This document shows positions 62,708-64,000 of a DNA stretch of 64,000 bases, piece after piece. Positions within the stretch are counted from its first letter, which is position 1; each line of letters opens with the position of its first letter. Source of the stretch: Siphonodentalium dalli (lineage: Eukaryota > Mollusca > Scaphopoda > Gadilida > Siphonodentaliidae); assembly GCA_032622095.1 (NCBI GenBank), contig CP136067.1, forward strand, positions 77,526,705 through 77,590,704. Direction: 5' to 3'. The notes beneath the pieces were generated by a model. It was not told where the DNA came from. It did not search any database and saw nothing but the letters and a program-made list of their open reading frames with translations. The position numbers and the translations under genes were made by a program.

Positions 62708-62854
62708 AAGAAATAAATACACGGTGTATCGGTGTGTATGGTCAAGTTGTACCACAAAAAACTGATTGTAGGACTCCGCTACGCGTCGTCCTACAATCAG
62801 TTTTTTGTGGTACAACTTGACCATACACACCTCTACACCGTGTATTTATTTCTT
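62708..62854. repeat. Hairpin with 67-bp arms
   Basis: Arms 62708-62774 and 62788-62854 are reverse complements with about four mismatches. Landmarks are AAGAAATAAATACACGGTGT, GTGTGTATGGTCAAGTTGTA and CACAAAAAACTGATTGTAGG. The loop is 13 bp (TCCGCTACGCGTC). Confidence 0.93.
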
Positions 62855-63240
62855 AAATAACATACAATATATTTCAGTATACAGGTATAATGTATATATT
62901 ATATGTGGCATAATAATAGAAGATAGAAAGGTTGGTCGGTATTCGGTTGTTTCAGTTCGCCAGGCGGGGTGGTAATAAGCCTCAGGCGGACCTGAATATT
63001 TCTAGGACCTTCTTAATCAGGGACGTGGCTAGAGGGTCTCCGTTCGGGGGGTGTCTACCTTGGGAAATTCCAACTGCACCTCCCCCCTTGCAATCAAAAT
63101 CACCAAACACAAGTTTTGCATAATTTCATTTGCACCCCCCCCCCTTGCGTCTCAATGCTCAGCTCAGACCGTATAGCCTAATATTCATAAACCATGGTTC
63201 TATAAGCAAATTAGATTTTTGAGACAATGCAAATTTTTTT
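62855..63240. other. Intergenic with C-runs
   Basis: Short poly-C tracts (63078-63088, 63135-63145). Sequence at 63195-63235 (AAGCAAATTAGATTTTTGAG, ACAATGCAAATT) matches the inner part of the hairpin at 63439, so a related copy sits beside the SINE. Confidence 0.45.
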
Positions 63241-63352
63241 TTTTATTTTTTTTTTTTTGAGATTGGGTGGGATACGAACCCCGGCCCGACGGCGAGCGCG
63301 CCTTGCGACTCAAAGTCCGACGTCAATACCACACGGCCACCGAAGCAACCCC
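63234..63352 (-). mobile_element. tRNA-derived SINE (minus strand)
   Basis: On the minus strand GGTTGCTTCGGTGGCCGTGT begins a tRNA-like head. The A box is TGGCCGTGTGGTA, the anticodon region GGACTTTGAGTC is followed by a long variable arm (GCGCGCTCGCC), the B box is GGGGTTCGTATCC, and the head ends CCCACCCAATC. A long A-rich tract follows (63234-63260 on the + strand as T). The long variable arm and TGA-like anticodon suggest a tRNA-Ser-type origin. The anticodon stem does not pair well, so this is not a functional tRNA. Confidence 0.65.
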
Positions 63353-63438
63353 AAAAAAGTAAGCTCGAATGGCCGCTGTATTCCGACGTCGCACTTATGA
63401 CACTATATTCACATTTTAAGGTCTCTTATATATATATG

Positions 63439-63734
63439 TATATAGGAGGTATGGCACAGCAGCAATGTTATATATTTTATGCCTCCGAAACATGGCGAGC
63501 ATTGCTCTTAGAACATGCTTGGGACTATACAACACACCAGGCGCCTATTTTTAGAAGCAAATTTGATTTTTGAGACAATGCAAATTATTTTTTTTTGTCT
63601 CAAAAATCAAATTTGCTTCTAAAAATAGGCGCCTGGTGTGTTGTATAGTCCCAAGCATGTTCTAAGAGCAATGCTCGCCATGTTTCGGAGGCATAAAATA
63701 TATAACATTGCTGCTGTGTCATACCTCCTATATA
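63439..63734. repeat. Near-perfect hairpin with 138-bp arms
   Basis: Arms 63439-63576 and 63597-63734 are reverse complements with a single mismatch that I could find (GTATGGCACAG versus GTATGACACAG). The loop is 20 bp of AATGCAAATTATTTTTTTTT. The inner end shares CAAATTTGATTTTTGAGACA with the sequence next to the SINE at 63200-63235. No protein. Confidence 0.97.
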
Positions 63735-64000
63735 CATGGTTCTATATTCTATATTCAGATATTTAACCTGAACAAAATTGCATAAATCCTAACATCTAGT
63801 GGTCTAATTCCAGACAAATGCACACGGCTACGGGCAAGAGACACCGGGCTGATCATGGTTGTTTTGCCCGGTGTGAGAACATTTTGCAAACTATATATAC
63901 AAGAAAATCGCAAAGCCTAGCATCTAGACTGGCCTCATCTGAAGCTTTACTATAGTGTTGGAAATTTTAAACCTCATACTCCCCCTCGATCAGGTTGGAA
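63735..64000. other. Intergenic, nothing recognised
   Basis: No gene, repeat partner or RNA seen before the window ends. Confidence 0.4.

Overview
The window looks like a gene-poor, A+T-rich, repeat-laden stretch of a lophotrochozoan (spiralian) animal genome. One gene is convincing: a two-exon Antennapedia-class Hox gene on the + strand. Exon 1 is 43789-44269 and exon 2 is 55548-55840, separated by an 11,278-bp phase-1 intron. The predicted 257-residue protein has the MNSYF amino terminus, an FYPWM hexapeptide next to the splice junction, an Ubx/Lox2/Lox4-type homeodomain and a diverged UbdA-like peptide (QVIKDIN) after it. That combination points to a central-class gene of the spiralian Lox4/Lox2 type. 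The gene name is from recognition alone; no alignment or tree was run.

Layout. 1-43.3 kb: no gene recognised. It holds a 1.5-kb-armed inverted repeat (3.0-8.7 kb), an array of degenerate units carrying a CCAAGATGGC core (10.5-11.8 kb), a piggyBac-like MITE made of two nested hairpins (13.8-14.2 kb), a PIF/Harbinger-like element inserted in an older repeat (17.1-20.5 kb) whose empty-site relative lies inverted at 30.1-31.5 kb, an 11/22-bp minisatellite (23.9-24.8 kb), a 1.76-kb near-identical tandem duplication (26.2-29.7 kb), tRNA-like SINE heads and several TTAA-flanked MITEs. 43.4-43.8 kb: probable promoter (inverted CCAAT box, TATA-like box). 43.8-55.8 kb: Hox gene. Its intron contains a 696-bp tandem duplication, an 88-bp tandem duplication, foldback repeats and two non-repetitive stretches with candidate HOX-PBC and FTZ-F1/ERR-like sites. 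55.8-64 kb: 3' flank and intergenic DNA with more MITEs, two striking hairpins (62.7 and 63.4-63.7 kb) and a tRNA-derived SINE.

The Hox gene is the only supported protein-coding unit. About 43 kb upstream and 8 kb downstream show no neighbour, so the local Hox region is loosely spaced and heavily invaded by non-autonomous elements. No RNA gene with an intact cloverleaf, no transposase or reverse transcriptase, and no CRISPR array was found. Repeat boundaries were placed by eye and are approximate unless a target-site duplication is given.
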